Assembly: GCF_900108045.1 (NCBI RefSeq)
Contig: NZ_FNUK01000001.1
Coordinates: 161,083-225,082 of the forward strand
From: Caloramator fervidus
GTDB lineage: Bacteria; Bacillota; Clostridia; Clostridiales; Caloramatoraceae
DNA: 64,000 nucleotides
Direction: 5' to 3'
Positions 63,014-64,000 of this stretch are shown here, one piece after another (the stretch's first letter is position 1; the number at the start of each line of letters is the position of its first letter). The notes below the pieces were generated by a model. It saw only the letters and a list, made by a program, of their open reading frames with translations. It was not told the origin of the DNA and did no database searches. The position numbers and the translations under genes were made by a program.

Positions 63014-63608
63014 GGAGTTTGTTGAGGAAACTGCAAGTTCATCTCCTGTTCCAGGGGGAGGAAGTGTTGCTGCTTTTTCTGGTGCAGTAGCAGCGGCATT
63101 ATCTGAAATGGTTGCAAATCTTACTGTAGGGAAAAAGGGTTACGAAGATGTTCAAGAAGATATGAAAAACATAATAGAACAAGCAAAAAAAATAAGAGGC
63201 AATCTTTTAAAGGCAATAGATAAAGATAGCAAAGCTTTTGATAAAGTTATGGAGGCCTTTAAAATGCCAAAGGATACAGAAGAAGAAAAGGAAAAAAGAA
63301 AAAAAGCTATACAAGAAGCATTAAAGGAGGCTGCAATAGTTCCTTTAGATACTGCAAGGGAAGCTTTTAAGATTTTTGAGCTTTCTAGGAAGGTTATAGT
63401 AAATGGAAATAAAAATGCAATAACAGATGGAGCGGTATCCTGTATGATGGCAAGAACATCAATATTGTCAGCCCTTTTAAACGTAAAAATAAATTTAGCT
63501 TCAATAAAGGATGAGGAATTTGTTGAAAAGATTAAAAAGGAAGTGGAAGAATTAGAAGAAAAAACTTTAAAGCTTGAAAAGGAAATTTTAGATAAAGTAG
63601 AATTATAG
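62991..63608 (+). CDS. fchA: Formimidoyl-THF cyclodeaminase
   Basis: Turns 5-formimino-THF into 5,10-methenyl-THF with loss of ammonia. The 205-residue, all-helical protein starts MLIEKSVKEFVEETASSS then PVPGGGSVAAFSGAVAAALS, the cyclodeaminase signature. It would serve both formiminotransferases of this window. I chose ATG 62991 by comparison with the family. ATG 62982, closer to the AAGGAG site, is a good alternative. It overlaps hutI and is followed by a terminator. Confidence 0.94.
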   Translation: MLIEKSVKEFVEETASSSPVPGGGSVAAFSGAVAAALSEMVANLTVGKKGYEDVQEDMKNIIEQAKKIRGNLLKAIDKDSKAFDKVMEAFKMPKDTEEEKEKRKKAIQEALKEAAIVPLDTAREAFKIFELSRKVIVNGNKNAITDGAVSCMMARTSILSALLNVKINLASIKDEEFVEKIKKEVEELEEKTLKLEKEILDKVEL

Positions 63609-63640
63609 AAATACCCTGCCTATTTTGGCAGGGTATTTTT
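63609..63640 (+). terminator. Terminator after fchA
   Basis: AAATACCCTGCC and GGCAGGGTATTT form a 12-bp stem with a six-base loop and a T-run, directly after the fchA stop. Confidence 0.9.
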
Positions 63641-63647
63641 TATAGAC

Positions 63648-63790
63648 GGTTCTATGTCAATAGTTGGGGTGGGCAAATTATTCAGATGCCCGCCCTTGCT
63701 AATTTCCAAGGAGTTTTTATGTAATTGAGATTAATTTAAGCAAAAGCTTTAAAAATGGGCATGACAAAAAGGCCAATCAAAGGTTGGCTT
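63648..63790. mobile_element. Possible end of an insertion sequence (non-coding)
   Basis: No gene is seen between the fchA terminator and the stop at 63791. The segment starting GGTTCTATGTCAATAGTTGG (63648) resembles the terminal repeats of some insertion sequences in my memory (GGTTCT-TGTCAA type). GGGTGGGC and GCCCGCCC near 63667-63695 form a partial inverted pair. A minus-strand hairpin with a T-run (around 63766-63790) would end the gene at 63791. The other element end is outside the window, so this is tentative. Confidence 0.3.
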
Positions 63791-64000
63791 TTATAAAAGC
63801 TCAGCGTATTGTTTATTTTTGCACGTAGTTTGGTATAGGTTTAAGAAGAAAACCTTTAAAGACTGACTTAGGTCGACTAAGGTTTTCTTCTTAAATTTTT
63901 TGCGCGAGGCCGTTAAAAATTGTTGTAGATTTAATAGTTTAACAAGTTTATACACAACAATGAAGAATTCGATTTCTAAACCTTTCAAAGTTCCTAAATC
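63791..64000 (-). CDS. C-terminal fragment of an unrecognised protein, perhaps a transposase
   Basis: An open frame enters from the right edge and ends with TAA at 63791. The visible 69 residues include GLEIEFFIVVYKLVKLLNLQ, then KKFKKKTLVDLSQ, and end LNLYQTTCKNKQYAELL. The piece is basic and hydrophobic. It lies beside a possible insertion-sequence end, which suggests a transposase tail, but I see no catalytic motif and cannot name a family. A long inverted repeat lies inside it. Confidence 0.4.
   Translation of the reverse strand, partial: DLGTLKGLEIEFFIVVYKLVKLLNLQQFLTASRKKFKKKTLVDLSQSLKVFFLNLYQTTCKNKQYAELL
63841..63894. repeat. 16-bp inverted repeat inside the edge gene
   Basis: TTAAGAAGAAAACCTT (63841-63856) and AAGGTTTTCTTCTTAA (63879-63894) are perfectly complementary, with a 22-base loop. 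On the plus strand ATTTTTT follows, so it would act as a terminator for transcription entering from the left, guarding the minus-strand gene from read-through antisense. Confidence 0.6.

Overview
The window is AT-rich (roughly 30% G+C by eye) and densely packed. It has strong Shine-Dalgarno sites, frequent GTG and TTG starts, riboswitch and attenuator control, and fermentative enzymes. This fits an anaerobic, probably spore-forming member of the Clostridia. The species cannot be named from the sequence alone.

Layout. 1-1700: 3' end of guaB, then guaA. 1709-6489: a TPP-riboswitch operon, thiS-G-H-F-E-C. 6560-17868: a guanine-type riboswitch operon, purC-S-Q-K-E-L-F-M-N-H-D, covering most of IMP synthesis. 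17870-18970: an ion-transporter-superfamily permease on the minus strand. 19061-25584: a PyrR-type attenuated pyrimidine operon, pyrB-I-C-F-K-D-E, ending in thiD. 25592-27383 (minus): hemerythrin and an NCS2 permease. 27619-32931: glycerol use (glpF, glpK, glpA-like, glpB-like, DUF1667). 32941-36046: speD, a LysE-type exporter and four small minus-strand genes that look like a spore-surface module.

36162-55097 is the most interesting part. A PucR-type regulator and a divergent cyclase-family hydrolase are followed by a run of plus-strand genes of about 16.4 kb. These encode a formiminotransferase, a hydantoinase-family amidohydrolase, an isochorismatase-family amidase, a UbiX/UbiD pair, three BMC-H shell proteins, one BMC-P vertex protein, two small unknown proteins, two adenine deaminases, an AzgA-type purine permease, a guanine-deaminase-like amidohydrolase and a four-gene xanthine dehydrogenase. 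The gene families match, step for step, the classical clostridial purine fermentation: purine base, xanthine, ureidoimidazole carboxylate, aminoimidazole carboxylate, aminoimidazole, imidazolone, formiminoglycine, then formimino-THF plus glycine. The shell genes lie inside the run and no aldehyde or CoA enzymes are present. I infer a bacterial microcompartment for xanthine/purine fermentation.

55126-63608: a minus-strand amino acid permease, then fhs, hutU, a second ftcD, hutI and fchA. Histidine breakdown and purine breakdown would meet at formimino-THF, which FchA and Fhs turn towards formate and ATP. The right edge holds the C-terminal end of a minus-strand gene, perhaps part of a mobile element. 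The window therefore combines purine and pyrimidine synthesis, thiamine synthesis (ThiC uses the purine intermediate AIR) and fermentative purine breakdown.
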